Assembly: GCF_019091455.1 (NCBI RefSeq)
Contig: NZ_JAGXJN010000014.1
Coordinates: 24,231 to 88,230 of the forward strand
Length of the DNA: 64,000 nucleotides
Reading direction: 5' to 3'
Origin: Chitinophaga sp. GbtcB8
GTDB taxonomy: Bacteria; Bacteroidota; Bacteroidia; Chitinophagales; Chitinophagaceae
Shown here in pieces: positions 41,123 through 49,265 of the stretch; within the stretch, counting starts at the first letter, position 1, and each line of letters opens with the position of its first letter. The translations under genes and the position numbers were made by a program. A model generated the notes under the pieces. The model did no database searches and was not told where the DNA came from. It saw only the letters and a list, made by a program, of their open reading frames with translations.

Positions 41123-41491
41123 ATGATACAACAAGAATCAAGGCTGAATGTAGCTGATAACAGCGGTGCCAAAGAGGTGCTGTGTATAAGAGTGTTAGGC
41201 AACTCCGGCCAGGACTATGCGAAAGTGGGCGATAAGATCGTAGTGACAGTAAAAGACGCAATTCCCGCCGGTGGCGTGAAAAAAGGCATGGTTACCAAAG
41301 CGGTGATCGTAAGAACAAAGAACAAGCTGCGCCGGAAAGACGGTTCCTATATCCGTTTTGACGATAACGCCGTTGTATTGCTGAATAATTCCGACGAGCC
41401 CCGCGGTACCCGTATTTTCGGTCCGGTTGCCCGTGAGCTGCGCGATAAGGGATACATGAAGATTATCTCTCTGGCTCCCGAGGTGCTGTAA
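41123..41491 (+). CDS. rplN: Ribosomal protein L14
   Basis: 122 residues: MIQQESRLNVADNSGAKEVLCIRVLGNSG, AVIVRTKNKLRRKDGSYIRFDDNAVVLLN and RGTRIFGPVARELRDKGYMKIISLAPEVL, standard L14. It forms a bridge to the small subunit. A 172-base spacer with hairpin and promoter follows. Confidence 0.98.
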   Translation: MIQQESRLNVADNSGAKEVLCIRVLGNSGQDYAKVGDKIVVTVKDAIPAGGVKKGMVTKAVIVRTKNKLRRKDGSYIRFDDNAVVLLNNSDEPRGTRIFGPVARELRDKGYMKIISLAPEVL

Positions 41492-41575
41492 AGCTAAAGG
41501 CTGAAAGCAAAAAGCAGAAAGGTGAGGTAAGAAATTTAAGCTTTCTGCTTTACGCTTTGTGCTTTCAGCTTTAAA
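41491..41575. repeat. Long imperfect inverted repeat between rplN and rplX
   Basis: The left arm (AAAGGCTGAAAGCAAAAAGCAG) and right arm (CTGCTTTACGCTTTGTGCTTTCAGC) are complementary with small gaps. The arms are made of the iterated word AAAGC. The -33 box of the rplX promoter falls inside the right arm. Confidence 0.65.
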
Positions 41576-41586
41576 TCATATCTTTG
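41556..41586 (+). promoter_or_regulatory. Internal promoter before rplX (TTTG-N19-TATCTTTG)
   Basis: TTTG at 41556-41559, 19 bases, TATCTTTG at 41579-41586, followed by CAGCCC. It should give the spc half of the operon its own transcript. Confidence 0.72.
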
Positions 41587-41663
41587 CAGCCCGTTTCACA
41601 AAAACGAGACAAAATTTATCAAGCGGAACAAAGGTTTCGCTTGGCGTTTATAAATAAACAAAA

Positions 41664-42002
41664 ATGAAAACTAGATTCAAGCCTAAGTTCAACATTAAGA
41701 AGGGCGACATGGTGGTAGTGATCACTGGTGACGACAAGGACCGGACCAAGCCGCGCAAAGTGCTGGAAGTGCTGGTAGACAAAGCCCGCGTAATGGTAGA
41801 AGGTGTTAACATCATCACCAAACACACTAAACCTACTGCACAGAACACCAAAGGTGGTATTGTAAAGCAGGAGGCCCCCATCGCCATTTCTAACGTAATG
41901 TTGTGGGATGCGAAGGCTGGTAAACCTACCAGGGTGAACAGGCAGAGAGAAAATGGTAAATTAGTTCGTATAGCTAAAAAATCAGGGGAGGTAATTAAAT
42001 AA
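41664..42002 (+). CDS. rplX: Ribosomal protein L24
   Basis: 112 residues with KPKFNIKKGDMVVVITGDDKDRTKPRKVLEVLVDKARVMVEGVNIITKHTKPTAQNTKGGIVKQEAPIAISNVML, the KOW domain and its extension. Assembly initiator at the tunnel exit. Its stop codon shares a base with the start of rplE. Confidence 0.97.
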   Translation: MKTRFKPKFNIKKGDMVVVITGDDKDRTKPRKVLEVLVDKARVMVEGVNIITKHTKPTAQNTKGGIVKQEAPIAISNVMLWDAKAGKPTRVNRQRENGKLVRIAKKSGEVIK

Positions 42003-42571
42003 TGGCAACTACTACATACATTCCCAGGCTGCAGCAGAAATACCGTGAAGAGGTGAAAGCTGCTTTAATGAAGAAATTCGGTTACAAAACCATAATGCAG
42101 GTACCCCGCCTGGTTAAGATTTGCCTGAACCAGGGTATCAACGGTGCCGTTAGCGATAAAAAACTCGTAGACATTGCAGTAGACGAAATGACCCGTGTTG
42201 CTGGTCAGAAAGCTATTGCCACCATGTCTAAAAAAGATATCTCCAACTTTAAGCTCAGGAAGAACATGCCTATCGGCGCCCGCGTAACCCTGCGTGGAAC
42301 CAATATGTACGATTTCCTGGACCGTCTGGTAGCCGTATCTTTACCCCGTGTACGTGACTTCAAAGGCATAAATGAAAAAGCATTCGATGGCCGCGGTAAC
42401 TATACCCTGGGCATCACTGAGCAGATCATTTTCCCTGAAATAGATATCGATAAGGTAACCAAGATTGCCGGCATGGATATCACCTTTGTTACGACTGCCA
42501 ACACCAACGAAGAAGCTTACGAGCTGCTGAAAGAGTTAGGTATGCCGTTCAAGAACATGAAAAAAGACTAA
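42002..42571 (+). CDS. rplE: Ribosomal protein L5
   Basis: 189 residues: LQQKYREEVKAALMKKFGYKTIMQVPRLVKICLNQGI, RKNMPIGARVTLRGTNMYDFLDRLVAVSLPRVRDFKG and GNYTLGITEQIIFPEID. Binds 5S rRNA and contacts the P-site tRNA. One-base overlap with rplX suggests coupled translation. Confidence 0.98.
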   Translation: MATTTYIPRLQQKYREEVKAALMKKFGYKTIMQVPRLVKICLNQGINGAVSDKKLVDIAVDEMTRVAGQKAIATMSKKDISNFKLRKNMPIGARVTLRGTNMYDFLDRLVAVSLPRVRDFKGINEKAFDGRGNYTLGITEQIIFPEIDIDKVTKIAGMDITFVTTANTNEEAYELLKELGMPFKNMKKD

Positions 42572-42599
42572 TCAGACATTATAAACCTTACATTATAAA

Positions 42600-42869
42600 A
42601 TGGCAAAAGAATCCGTAAAAGCCAGGCAAAGGAAGAGAGAAGCAATGGTAGCCAAGTTTGCAGAAAAACGCGCAGCCCTGAAAGCTGAAGGCAATTATGC
42701 AGCACTGGACCTGTTGCCTAAAAATGCTTCCCCCGTTCGTTTAAAGAACAGGTGCCAGCTCACCGGCCGTCCTAAAGGTTACATGCGTCACTTCGGCGTT
42801 TGCCGTAACATGTTCCGCGACCTGGCCCTGGCTGGTAAAATACCCGGCGTAAGAAAAGCAAGCTGGTAA
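42600..42869 (+). CDS. rpsN: Ribosomal protein S14, zinc-free long form
   Basis: 89 residues, the long form without the paired CxxC zinc ribbon; only two Cys (CQLTGRPKGYMRHFGVCRNMFR) remain. Typical for Bacteroidota. 30S head protein. The next spacer holds a repeat of AAATCGTAAATC words. Confidence 0.97.
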   Translation: MAKESVKARQRKREAMVAKFAEKRAALKAEGNYAALDLLPKNASPVRLKNRCQLTGRPKGYMRHFGVCRNMFRDLALAGKIPGVRKASW

Positions 42870-42873
42870 TTCT

Positions 42874-42940
42874 ATTTACGATTGTAGATTTAAGATTTTA
42901 GATTTTTAGTAAATCGTAAATCTAAGATCGTAAATCGTAA
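42874..42940. repeat. Imperfect palindrome of AAATCGTAAATC words between rpsN and rpsH
   Basis: The left half runs TTTACGATTGTAGATTTAAG and the right half AAATCGTAAATCTAAGATCG; they can pair imperfectly. The same words recur between rplR and rpsE (44509-44545). Confidence 0.6.
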
Positions 42941-43010
42941 GTTTTTTTTGATTTTCCTTTCTATAACTGACTGGATATCGCATTGTAACACTTTTAACTT
43001 TTTACAAACA

Positions 43011-43409
43011 ATGGTTACTGATCCAATAGCAGACTTCCTGACCAGAATCCGGAATGCTCAAATGGCCAACCACAGGATCGTGGAAATCCCGGCCTCCAAA
43101 CTGAAAAAGCGTATCACTGAGATACTGTACGACAAAGGTTATATCCTGAAGTACAAATTTGAGGAAGACACCAAACAGGGCCTGATCAAAATAGCTCTGA
43201 AATATGATCCTCAGACCAAAACACCTGCCATTACCGATTTACAACGTATCAGCCGTCCCGGTTTGCGTCAGTATTCCAAACCTGGTGATTTCCGCCGTAT
43301 TAAGAACGGTCTGGGCGTGGCTATCATCTCTACCTCCAAAGGGGTAATGACCGATAAAGAAGCCAAAGTACAGAACGTAGGCGGCGAAGTAGTTTGCTAC
43401 GTTTATTAA
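43011..43409 (+). CDS. rpsH: Ribosomal protein S8
   Basis: 132 residues from ATG 43011; the longer frame from 42948 contains unrelated leader sequence. MVTDPIADFLTRIRNAQMANHRIVEIPASKLKKRITEILYDKGYI and GVAIISTSKGVMTDKEA with a Cys near the end (GGEVVCYVY) are standard. In other bacteria S8 represses the spc operon by binding the L5 mRNA. Confidence 0.98.
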   Translation: MVTDPIADFLTRIRNAQMANHRIVEIPASKLKKRITEILYDKGYILKYKFEEDTKQGLIKIALKYDPQTKTPAITDLQRISRPGLRQYSKPGDFRRIKNGLGVAIISTSKGVMTDKEAKVQNVGGEVVCYVY

Positions 43410-43499
43410 TATATACTAACGGTGTATCTGACAATTAAGCCTTTTATAAGGGGCTGAACACGGACCACCGGTACTTATAACAAACATAAAACTTATAAC

Positions 43500-44054
43500 A
43501 TGTCACGTATAGGGAAAAGTCCCATCAAATTAGCCAGCGGTGTAACAGTTGCTGTTTCCCCGGCTAATGAAATTACAGTAAAAGGCCCGAAAGGTGAGCT
43601 GAAACGGAGCATTGACCGGGATATTACTGTAGAAGTGAAAGAAGGGGTGCTGAACGTAACCCGTCCTACAGATCAGATCCGTCACCGTGCCCTGCATGGC
43701 TTGTACCGCGCTCTGATCGCAAACATGGTAAAAGGTGTAACCGATGGTTTCAAACAGCAGCTGGAGCTGGTAGGTGTAGGTTATAAAGCCGCCAACCAGG
43801 GTCAGTTACTGGACCTGTCATTAGGTTACTCTCACAATATTGTATTCGAAGTACCCAAGGAGCTGAAGGTAGCCACCTTAACAGAAAAAGGTGCCAACCC
43901 TAAGATTATGCTGGAAGGTATTGACAACCAGTTATTAGGCCAGGTAGCCGCTAAAATTCGCAGCCTGCGTAAACCAGAGCCTTACAAGGGTAAAGGTGTT
44001 CGCTACAGCAATGAAGTGGTTCGTAAGAAAGCAGGTAAGTCTGCAGGTAAATAA
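43500..44054 (+). CDS. rplF: Ribosomal protein L6
   Basis: 184 residues: MSRIGKSPIKLASGVTVAVSPANEITVKGPKGELKRSI at the start and PEPYKGKGVRYSNEVVRKKAGKSAGK at the end, the family's duplicated fold. Binds the sarcin-ricin region. A 96-base spacer with a strong hairpin follows. Confidence 0.98.
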   Translation: MSRIGKSPIKLASGVTVAVSPANEITVKGPKGELKRSIDRDITVEVKEGVLNVTRPTDQIRHRALHGLYRALIANMVKGVTDGFKQQLELVGVGYKAANQGQLLDLSLGYSHNIVFEVPKELKVATLTEKGANPKIMLEGIDNQLLGQVAAKIRSLRKPEPYKGKGVRYSNEVVRKKAGKSAGK

Positions 44055-44055
44055 C

Positions 44056-44107
44056 TAGCAGGCAGTTAGCAGCCGGCCATTGGCCAATAGCTGCTAACTG
44101 CCGCTGC
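44056..44107. repeat. Strong hairpin between rplF and rplR
   Basis: GGCAGTTAGCAG (44061-44072) and CTGCTAACTGCC (44091-44102) are perfect complements, with an inner GGCCATTGGCC. No U-run. A related sequence lies between rpoA and rplQ. Confidence 0.8.
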
Positions 44108-44150
44108 AAACACTAAAGCCCGGCAGCATCGGGCGTAAAAACTGAAAACA

Positions 44151-44504
44151 ATGATTACTAAAGAAGTTAAGAGACAGAAGATCCGTTACCGCATCCGTAA
44201 AAAGATCAGTGGTACCGCGCAAAAGCCCAGGTTGTCTGTATTTCGCAGCAACAGCGATATTTACGTACAATTGATCGATGATACCACTGGTACCACTCTG
44301 GCTGCTGCCTCTTCCCGCGATAAGGACATCAAGGCGCAAACAGGCACCAAAAGTGAAAAGTCTAAGCTGGTAGGCGCTGCCCTGGCTGCAAAGGCAAAAG
44401 CTGTAGGCGTAACTACCTGCACCTTTGACCGTGGTGGTTATTTATACCATGGCCGTGTAAAGAGTGTGGCAGATGGCGCAAGAGAAGGTGGCCTGCAGTT
44501 CTAA
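44151..44504 (+). CDS. rplR: Ribosomal protein L18
   Basis: 117 residues: RYRIRKKISGTAQKPRLSVFRSNSDIYVQLIDDTTGTTLAAASS and FDRGGYLYHGRVKSVADGAREGGLQF. Binds 5S rRNA with L5. Confidence 0.97.
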   Translation: MITKEVKRQKIRYRIRKKISGTAQKPRLSVFRSNSDIYVQLIDDTTGTTLAAASSRDKDIKAQTGTKSEKSKLVGAALAAKAKAVGVTTCTFDRGGYLYHGRVKSVADGAREGGLQF

Positions 44505-44508
44505 ACTT

Positions 44509-44545
44509 AATCGTAAATCTGAAATCGTAATTCGCAATCGCAATT
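44509..44545. repeat. AATCGTAAATCT-type words between rplR and rpsE
   Basis: AATCGTAAATCTGAAATCG is followed by AATTCGCAATCGCAATT; the first part matches the repeat between rpsN and rpsH. Confidence 0.55.
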
Positions 44546-44551
44546 AATAAA

Positions 44552-45070
44552 ATGGCAAAGAATTCATTCAATAAAATAAAGGCCGGTGACCTGGAGTTGA
44601 AGGAAAAGGTGGTGGCCATCAACCGTGTTACCAAAACCACTAAAGGCGGACGTACTTTTAGCTTCTCCGCACTGGTGGTAGTAGGCAACGAGAACGGCGT
44701 GGTGGGTCATGGACTGGGTAAAGCCAAGGAAGTGCAGGAAGCTATTACTAAAGGTATTGATGATGCTAAGAAAAATCTGATCAAGATACCTGTAATGAAA
44801 GGCACCATTCCGCATGACCAGCTGGCAAAAGAAGGCGCTGCTAAAGTGCTGATCAAACCCGCAGCCCATGGTACCGGTGTAATTGCCGGAGGTTCTATGC
44901 GTGCTGTGCTGGAAAGCGCTGGTATTACGGACGTGCTGGCAAAATCACTGGGTTCTGCCAATCCGCACAACGTGGTAAAAGCTACCTTTAAAGCATTAGG
45001 CCTGCTGCGCGAGCCTATCCAGATAGCTAAAACCAGAAGCGTGTCCCTGAAGAAGGTATTTAACGGATAA
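44552..45070 (+). CDS. rpsE: Ribosomal protein S5
   Basis: 172 residues: LKEKVVAINRVTKTTKGGRTFSFSALVVVGNENGVVGHGLGKAKEVQEAITKGIDDAKKNLIKIP and GTGVIAGGSMRAVLESAGITDVLAKSLGSANPHNVVKATFKAL. The double-stranded RNA-binding N-domain and the C-domain are intact. Important for decoding accuracy. Confidence 0.98.
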   Translation: MAKNSFNKIKAGDLELKEKVVAINRVTKTTKGGRTFSFSALVVVGNENGVVGHGLGKAKEVQEAITKGIDDAKKNLIKIPVMKGTIPHDQLAKEGAAKVLIKPAAHGTGVIAGGSMRAVLESAGITDVLAKSLGSANPHNVVKATFKALGLLREPIQIAKTRSVSLKKVFNG

Positions 45071-45105
45071 TCCCTGCTTATCCAAGACAAGTAATTCAAC
45101 TTATT

Positions 45106-45291
45106 ATGGCAAAGATCAAGATCACTCAGGTTAAAAGTGGTATAGACCGTCCTGAAAGGCAGAAACTGACCTTAAAGGCGTTAGGCCTTAAGAAAATGCA
45201 CGCTACTGTTGAAGTAGAGGCTACCCCTCAGATCAATGGCATGGTGCGTAAGGTACACCACCTGGTAACCGTAGAAGAAGTGAAAGGCTAA
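45106..45291 (+). CDS. rpmD: Ribosomal protein L30
   Basis: 61 residues: MAKIKITQVKSGIDRPERQKLTLKALGLKKMHATVEVEATPQINGMVRKVHHLVTVEEV, the standard short bacterial form. Confidence 0.97.
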   Translation: MAKIKITQVKSGIDRPERQKLTLKALGLKKMHATVEVEATPQINGMVRKVHHLVTVEEVKG

Positions 45292-45400
45292 GCACTGTGT
45301 TCAGTCTTCACTAAATAGTACTAATTTTGCGTTGGTATTAGGAAAATAACATCTATATTTAAGCGAGCGGTTAATTTCCGCGTAAGTAAAAAAAATTATT

Positions 45401-45847
45401 ATGAATCTGCATACACTGCAACCTGCTAAAGGTTCTGTACATAAAGAGAAACGCCTGGGTCGTGGGGAAGCTTCCGGTAAAGGTGGTACTTCTACAAAAG
45501 GTAATAAAGGTCATCAGTCCCGTAACGGTTATTCCAGCAAAAAAGGTCACGAAGGTGGTCAGATGCCTATTCAGCGTCGTTTGCCTAAACGTGGTTTCAA
45601 AAGCATCGATCCTTTAGAGTATAAGATCTTCAACGTAGGCCAGCTGGATCACCTGGTTGAAAAATACGGTCTGCAGGATTTCACAGTTGATAACCTGTAT
45701 GCTAACGGCCTGGTGAACAAAACCGCCAAAGTGAAGCTGTTAGGCCAGGGAGAACTGAAAGCCAAAGTAACCGTAAAGGTGAACGCAATCAGTGAAAAGG
45801 CCAAACAGCTGATCGAAAAAGCTGGTGGGTCTGTAGAACTGGTATAA
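45401..45847 (+). CDS. rplO: Ribosomal protein L15
   Basis: 148 residues: LQPAKGSVHKEKRLGRGEASGKGGTSTKGNKGHQSRNG at the start (Gly/Lys-rich extension) and the globular domain FNVGQLDHLVEKYG and LLGQGELKAKVTVKVNAISEKAKQLIEKAGGSVELV. 78 bases before secY. Confidence 0.98.
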   Translation: MNLHTLQPAKGSVHKEKRLGRGEASGKGGTSTKGNKGHQSRNGYSSKKGHEGGQMPIQRRLPKRGFKSIDPLEYKIFNVGQLDHLVEKYGLQDFTVDNLYANGLVNKTAKVKLLGQGELKAKVTVKVNAISEKAKQLIEKAGGSVELV

Positions 45848-45925
45848 GACTTTACGACTGAGGAGACGCCTACGGAGTAGTGCGTCTTTTCGAATTTAAT
45901 AGCGCTATTAAACCTTTATCTTCCT

Positions 45926-47269
45926 GTGAAGAAATTTATTGAAACAATAAAGAACATTTGGAGTATAGAAGACCTGCGTAACCGCATTCTTACCACGTTG
46001 CTCCTGACCCTGGTTTACCGTGTTGGTTCCTACATTGTGCTGCCCGGTATTGACGCGAACGCCCTGCATCAGTTTTCTGAGAAATCTAATCAGGGTATCT
46101 TGGGGCTCTTCAACATGTTTGCAGGAGGTTCTTTCTCCCGCGCATCCATTTTTGCGCTGGGGATTATGCCCTATATCTCTGCATCTATTGCCATTCAGCT
46201 GCTTACCATCGCAGTACCCTATTTCCAGAAACTGCAGAAAGAAGGGGAGAGCGGCCGTAAGAAGATTAACCAGTACACCCGTTTGTTGACCGTAGTAGTA
46301 ACCGGTTTCCAGGCAAGTGCGTACGTGGCTTATCTGAAAAACCAGTCTGGAGGCGCCATCATTCCTCAATACAGTGCATTCCTTTTCTGGCTCTCCACAA
46401 CGGTAGTATTAACTGCCGGTACTTTGTTTGTAATGTGGCTGGGCGAAAAGATCACCGATAAAGGTATTGGTAACGGTACCTCCCTCATCATCATGGTGGG
46501 CATCCTGGCCCGCTTACCGCAGGCATTGCTGCAGGAGTTCTCTTCCAAAACAACAGAAGGCGGCGGCGGTTTGCTGATGTTCCTGATTGAGCTGGCAGTG
46601 TTCATCATCATCACTATCGGCCTGATATTGCTGGTGCAGGGTACCCGCAAAGTACCGGTTAACTATGCCAAGCGTATTGTAGGTAATAAACAATATGGCG
46701 GCGTGCGCCAGTTCATTCCCCTGAAGGTGAATGCAGCCGGTGTAATGCCCATCATCTTTGCACAGGCCATTATGTTTATACCGGCAACGGCTATAGGTTT
46801 TGCCACCTCCAGCGAAAGCGCTTCCGGTTTTATCCGTATATTCAGCGACCATACCAATGGGTATTATAACCTGATATACGCAATACTGGTAGTTGTATTC
46901 ACTTACTTCTATACCGCTTTGATCTTCAACCCCAACCAAATGGCGGAAGAAATGAAGCGTAACAATGGTTTCATTCCCGGTGTAAAACCCGGTAAGGCTA
47001 CCGCCGATTATATTGGTGCTGTAATGGACCGTATTACCCTGCCTGGCGCCTTTTTCCTGGCACTGGTAGGTATACTGCCCGGTATAGCCGCTGCATTGCA
47101 TATCAACAGTAACTTTGCCTCCTTCTTTGGCGGTACCTCCCTGCTCATCATGGTAGGGGTAATACTGGATACGCTGCAGCAGATAGAAAGCCAGCTGCTG
47201 ATGCGCCATTACGATGGCCTGATGAGCGGTGGCCGTATCAAGGGCAGAACAGCGCCCGCTAACGTGTAG
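45926..47269 (+). CDS. secY: SecY preprotein translocase channel subunit
   Basis: 447 residues from a GTG start at 45926. Ten membrane segments: start IWSIEDLRNRILTTLLLTLVYRVGSYIVLPGI, plug region ALHQFSEKSNQGILGLFNMFAGGSF, then GIMPYISASIAIQLLTI, and the cytosolic loops NYAKRIVGNKQYGGVRQFIPLKVNAAGVMPIIFA and GFIPGVKPGKATADYI. It forms the SecYEG channel in the inner membrane. GTG use and the structured spacer before map fit its lower required yield. Confidence 0.98.
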   Translation: MKKFIETIKNIWSIEDLRNRILTTLLLTLVYRVGSYIVLPGIDANALHQFSEKSNQGILGLFNMFAGGSFSRASIFALGIMPYISASIAIQLLTIAVPYFQKLQKEGESGRKKINQYTRLLTVVVTGFQASAYVAYLKNQSGGAIIPQYSAFLFWLSTTVVLTAGTLFVMWLGEKITDKGIGNGTSLIIMVGILARLPQALLQEFSSKTTEGGGGLLMFLIELAVFIIITIGLILLVQGTRKVPVNYAKRIVGNKQYGGVRQFIPLKVNAAGVMPIIFAQAIMFIPATAIGFATSSESASGFIRIFSDHTNGYYNLIYAILVVVFTYFYTALIFNPNQMAEEMKRNNGFIPGVKPGKATADYIGAVMDRITLPGAFFLALVGILPGIAAALHINSNFASFFGGTSLLIMVGVILDTLQQIESQLLMRHYDGLMSGGRIKGRTAPANV

Positions 47270-47290
47270 GTAATTATTTGATTATAAAGG

Positions 47291-47339
47291 CACAAGGTCA
47301 GAGGGTTATACCGCAGGAGCGAAACCTTTTGACCTTGTG
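47291..47339. repeat. Perfect 10-base inverted repeat between secY and map
   Basis: CACAAGGTCA and TGACCTTGTG are exact complements; an inner GGTT/AACC pair extends the hairpin. No U-run. Confidence 0.75.
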
Positions 47340-47364
47340 ACATTGTGACCACCGGGAGAATATC

Positions 47365-48165
47365 ATGATCCACTATAAAAGCAAAGAGGAAATAGAGCTG
47401 ATGCGCAAAAGCGCATTACTGGTAAGCGCTACCCTGGAAACAGTGGCCGGCGCATTAAAGCCTGGTATGAGCACCCTGGAGGTAGATGACCTGATAGACC
47501 AGTTCATCCGCGATAACGGCGCCATCCCGTCCTTTAAGGACTACCGCGGTTATCCCAAAAGCAGCTGCATTTCTGTGAATGAAGAGGTAGTGCACGGCAT
47601 TCCCAATGCTTATGTGCTGCAGGATGGGGATATCGTATCTGTAGATGTGGGCGTGTTCCTGAACGGTTTTCATGGCGATAGCGCCTATACCTTTGCCATT
47701 GGCGAAGTAAAGGAAGAAGTATTGAAGCTGATGGCTGCTACCAAAGCAGCATTGTATAAAGGCATTGAAAAGGCATTGGTAGGCAACCGCATCGGCGATA
47801 TTGCCTTTGCCATCCAGCAATATGCAGAGAAGGAGCGGGGATATGGCGTAGTAAGGGAGCTGGTAGGCCATGGCCTGGGCAAACACCTGCATGAAGATCC
47901 GCAGGTGCCTAATTACGGTAAGCGTGGCAGCGGCCCTATGATGAAGGAAGGTTTGGTGATAGCCATTGAGCCTATGATTAACATGGGCACCCGGGAAGTA
48001 GCCTATATGGACGATGGCTGGACAGTAGCTACCCGCGATGAGCAGCCCTCTGCACACTTTGAGCATACCGTAGCGGTGAAGAAAGGCCAGGCCGATCTTT
48101 TATCCAGCTTTACCGGTATTGAAAAAGCAGAGAAAGCAAATAGTGCATTGAATACTAATTACTAA
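47365..48165 (+). CDS. map: Methionine aminopeptidase, type I
   Basis: 266 residues. Metal ligands of the pita-bread fold are seen in VSVDVGVFLNGFHGDSAYTFAIG (Asp pair), ELVGHGLGKHLHEDPQVPNYG (His), VIAIEPMINMG (Glu) and AHFEHTVAV (His, Glu). Removes the initiator Met from new proteins. Part of the spc operon between secY and infA. Confidence 0.97.
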   Translation: MIHYKSKEEIELMRKSALLVSATLETVAGALKPGMSTLEVDDLIDQFIRDNGAIPSFKDYRGYPKSSCISVNEEVVHGIPNAYVLQDGDIVSVDVGVFLNGFHGDSAYTFAIGEVKEEVLKLMAATKAALYKGIEKALVGNRIGDIAFAIQQYAEKERGYGVVRELVGHGLGKHLHEDPQVPNYGKRGSGPMMKEGLVIAIEPMINMGTREVAYMDDGWTVATRDEQPSAHFEHTVAVKKGQADLLSSFTGIEKAEKANSALNTNY

Positions 48166-48283
48166 TAAATAAGTAATAATTAAGCGCTGTTAATGCAGCC
48201 GCGCTGAGGAAAGTGGAAAAATGAGGGCTTATGCGCGGAAAATATTGATTATTCAGCACTAATAACAATTAATTTCGTGATTT

Positions 48284-48315
48284 TTTTCGATTTCAAAAGA
48301 TAAATGCTATCTTTG
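48284..48315 (+). promoter_or_regulatory. Promoter before infA (TTTT-N20-TATCTTTG)
   Basis: TTTT at 48284-48287, 20 bases, TATCTTTG at 48308-48315, 17 bases before the infA start. It should start a separate infA-alpha transcript with a very short leader. Confidence 0.75.
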
Positions 48316-48332
48316 CAGTCCTAAAAATTTTT

Positions 48333-48551
48333 ATGGCAAAACAGGCACTCATTAAACAGGATGGAATTATACTGGAAGCCTTGTCAAACGCTATGTTCCG
48401 TGTAAAATTGGAGAATGGGCATGAGATTTTGGCTACCATTTCTGGAAAAATGAGAATGCACTATATAAGAATTTTGCCCGGTGATAAGGTAGGAGTGGAG
48501 ATGAGCCCATATGATTTATCGAGAGGAAGGATCATCTTCCGTTACAAATAA
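48333..48551 (+). CDS. infA: Translation initiation factor IF-1
   Basis: 72 residues with the S1/OB fold: IKQDGIILEALSNAMFRVKLENGHEILATISGKMRMHYIRILPGDKVGVEMSPYDLSRGRIIFRYK. Binds the A site of the 30S subunit during initiation. Confidence 0.98.
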   Translation: MAKQALIKQDGIILEALSNAMFRVKLENGHEILATISGKMRMHYIRILPGDKVGVEMSPYDLSRGRIIFRYK

Positions 48552-48634
48552 AGAATAGGGTAGCAGGGCAAAAGAAACAGCAGGATCATTTTCAGATATA
48601 AGATATCAATAACTAGACTTATAACTTTTAACTT

Positions 48635-48751
48635 ATGAAGGTAAGAGCTTCCATAAAGAAGAGAAGTGCAGATTGCAAGATAGTGCGTAGAAAGGGGAAA
48701 TTGTTGGTGATCAACAAAAAGAATCCTCGTTTTAAGCAACGTCAGGGATAA
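48635..48751 (+). CDS. rpmJ: Ribosomal protein L36, Cys-poor form
   Basis: 38 residues: MKVRASIKKRSADCKIVRR, then KGKLLVINKKNPRFKQRQG. Only one of the zinc ligands (Cys14) is kept: the others are Ser, Asn or Lys, and Phe/Lys, so it does not bind zinc in the usual way. This form is normal in Bacteroidota. It lies between infA and rpsM in the standard order. Confidence 0.97.
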   Translation: MKVRASIKKRSADCKIVRRKGKLLVINKKNPRFKQRQG

Positions 48752-48792
48752 TCGTATTCTAAACACAACAACGTTAAATTTAAAATAGCAAT

Positions 48793-49173
48793 ATGGCACG
48801 TATAGCCGGTATAGATCTTCCTAAAAATAAAAGAGGAGAAATAGGCCTCACCTATATCTTTGGTATAGGCCGTTCTACCGCCCAATACATCCTGACCCAG
48901 TCAGGGATCGACTTTAGCAAGAAAGTAAAGGATTGGAATGATGATGAGCAGGCTGCCATCCGTAACATTATCAATGCTGAGATCAAAGTAGAAGGCCAGC
49001 TGCGCTCTGAAGTGCAGATGAACATCAAGCGCTTGCTGGATATCGCCTGCTACCGTGGCTTACGTCACAGGAAAGGCTTACCGGTTAGAGGTCAGCGTAC
49101 CCGTACCAACAGCCGCACCCGCAAAGGTAAGCGTAAAACAGTGGCCGGTAAGAAAAAGGCACCGAAGAAATAA
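48793..49173 (+). CDS. rpsM: Ribosomal protein S13
   Basis: 126 residues: MARIAGIDLPKNKRGEIGLTYIFGIGRSTAQYIL and the C-terminal RHRKGLPVRGQRTRTNSRTRKGKRKTVAGKKKAPKK, which reaches the tRNA. 30S head protein. Confidence 0.98.
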   Translation: MARIAGIDLPKNKRGEIGLTYIFGIGRSTAQYILTQSGIDFSKKVKDWNDDEQAAIRNIINAEIKVEGQLRSEVQMNIKRLLDIACYRGLRHRKGLPVRGQRTRTNSRTRKGKRKTVAGKKKAPKK

Positions 49174-49195
49174 TCTTGACATCACAAATAACAAG

Positions 49196-49256
49196 TTCCG
49201 TTTTCCAATGGTGAGATACCTGGTAAGTGGAACCTGGCAATTGGAATCTGGAATTA
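49196..49256. repeat. Imperfect palindrome between rpsM and rpsK
   Basis: AAGTTCCGTTTTCCAATGG and CAATTGGAATCTGGAATT can pair with a few mismatches. It shares GGAATCTGGA with the next spacer (49679-49737). Confidence 0.6.
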
Positions 49257-49265
49257 TAAATTATT

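Noticed and set aside
45908..46369. Antisense frames of 90-230 codons over secY, rpoA, carA and E1
   Set aside because: They overlap highly conserved genes on the opposite strand and have no family features.
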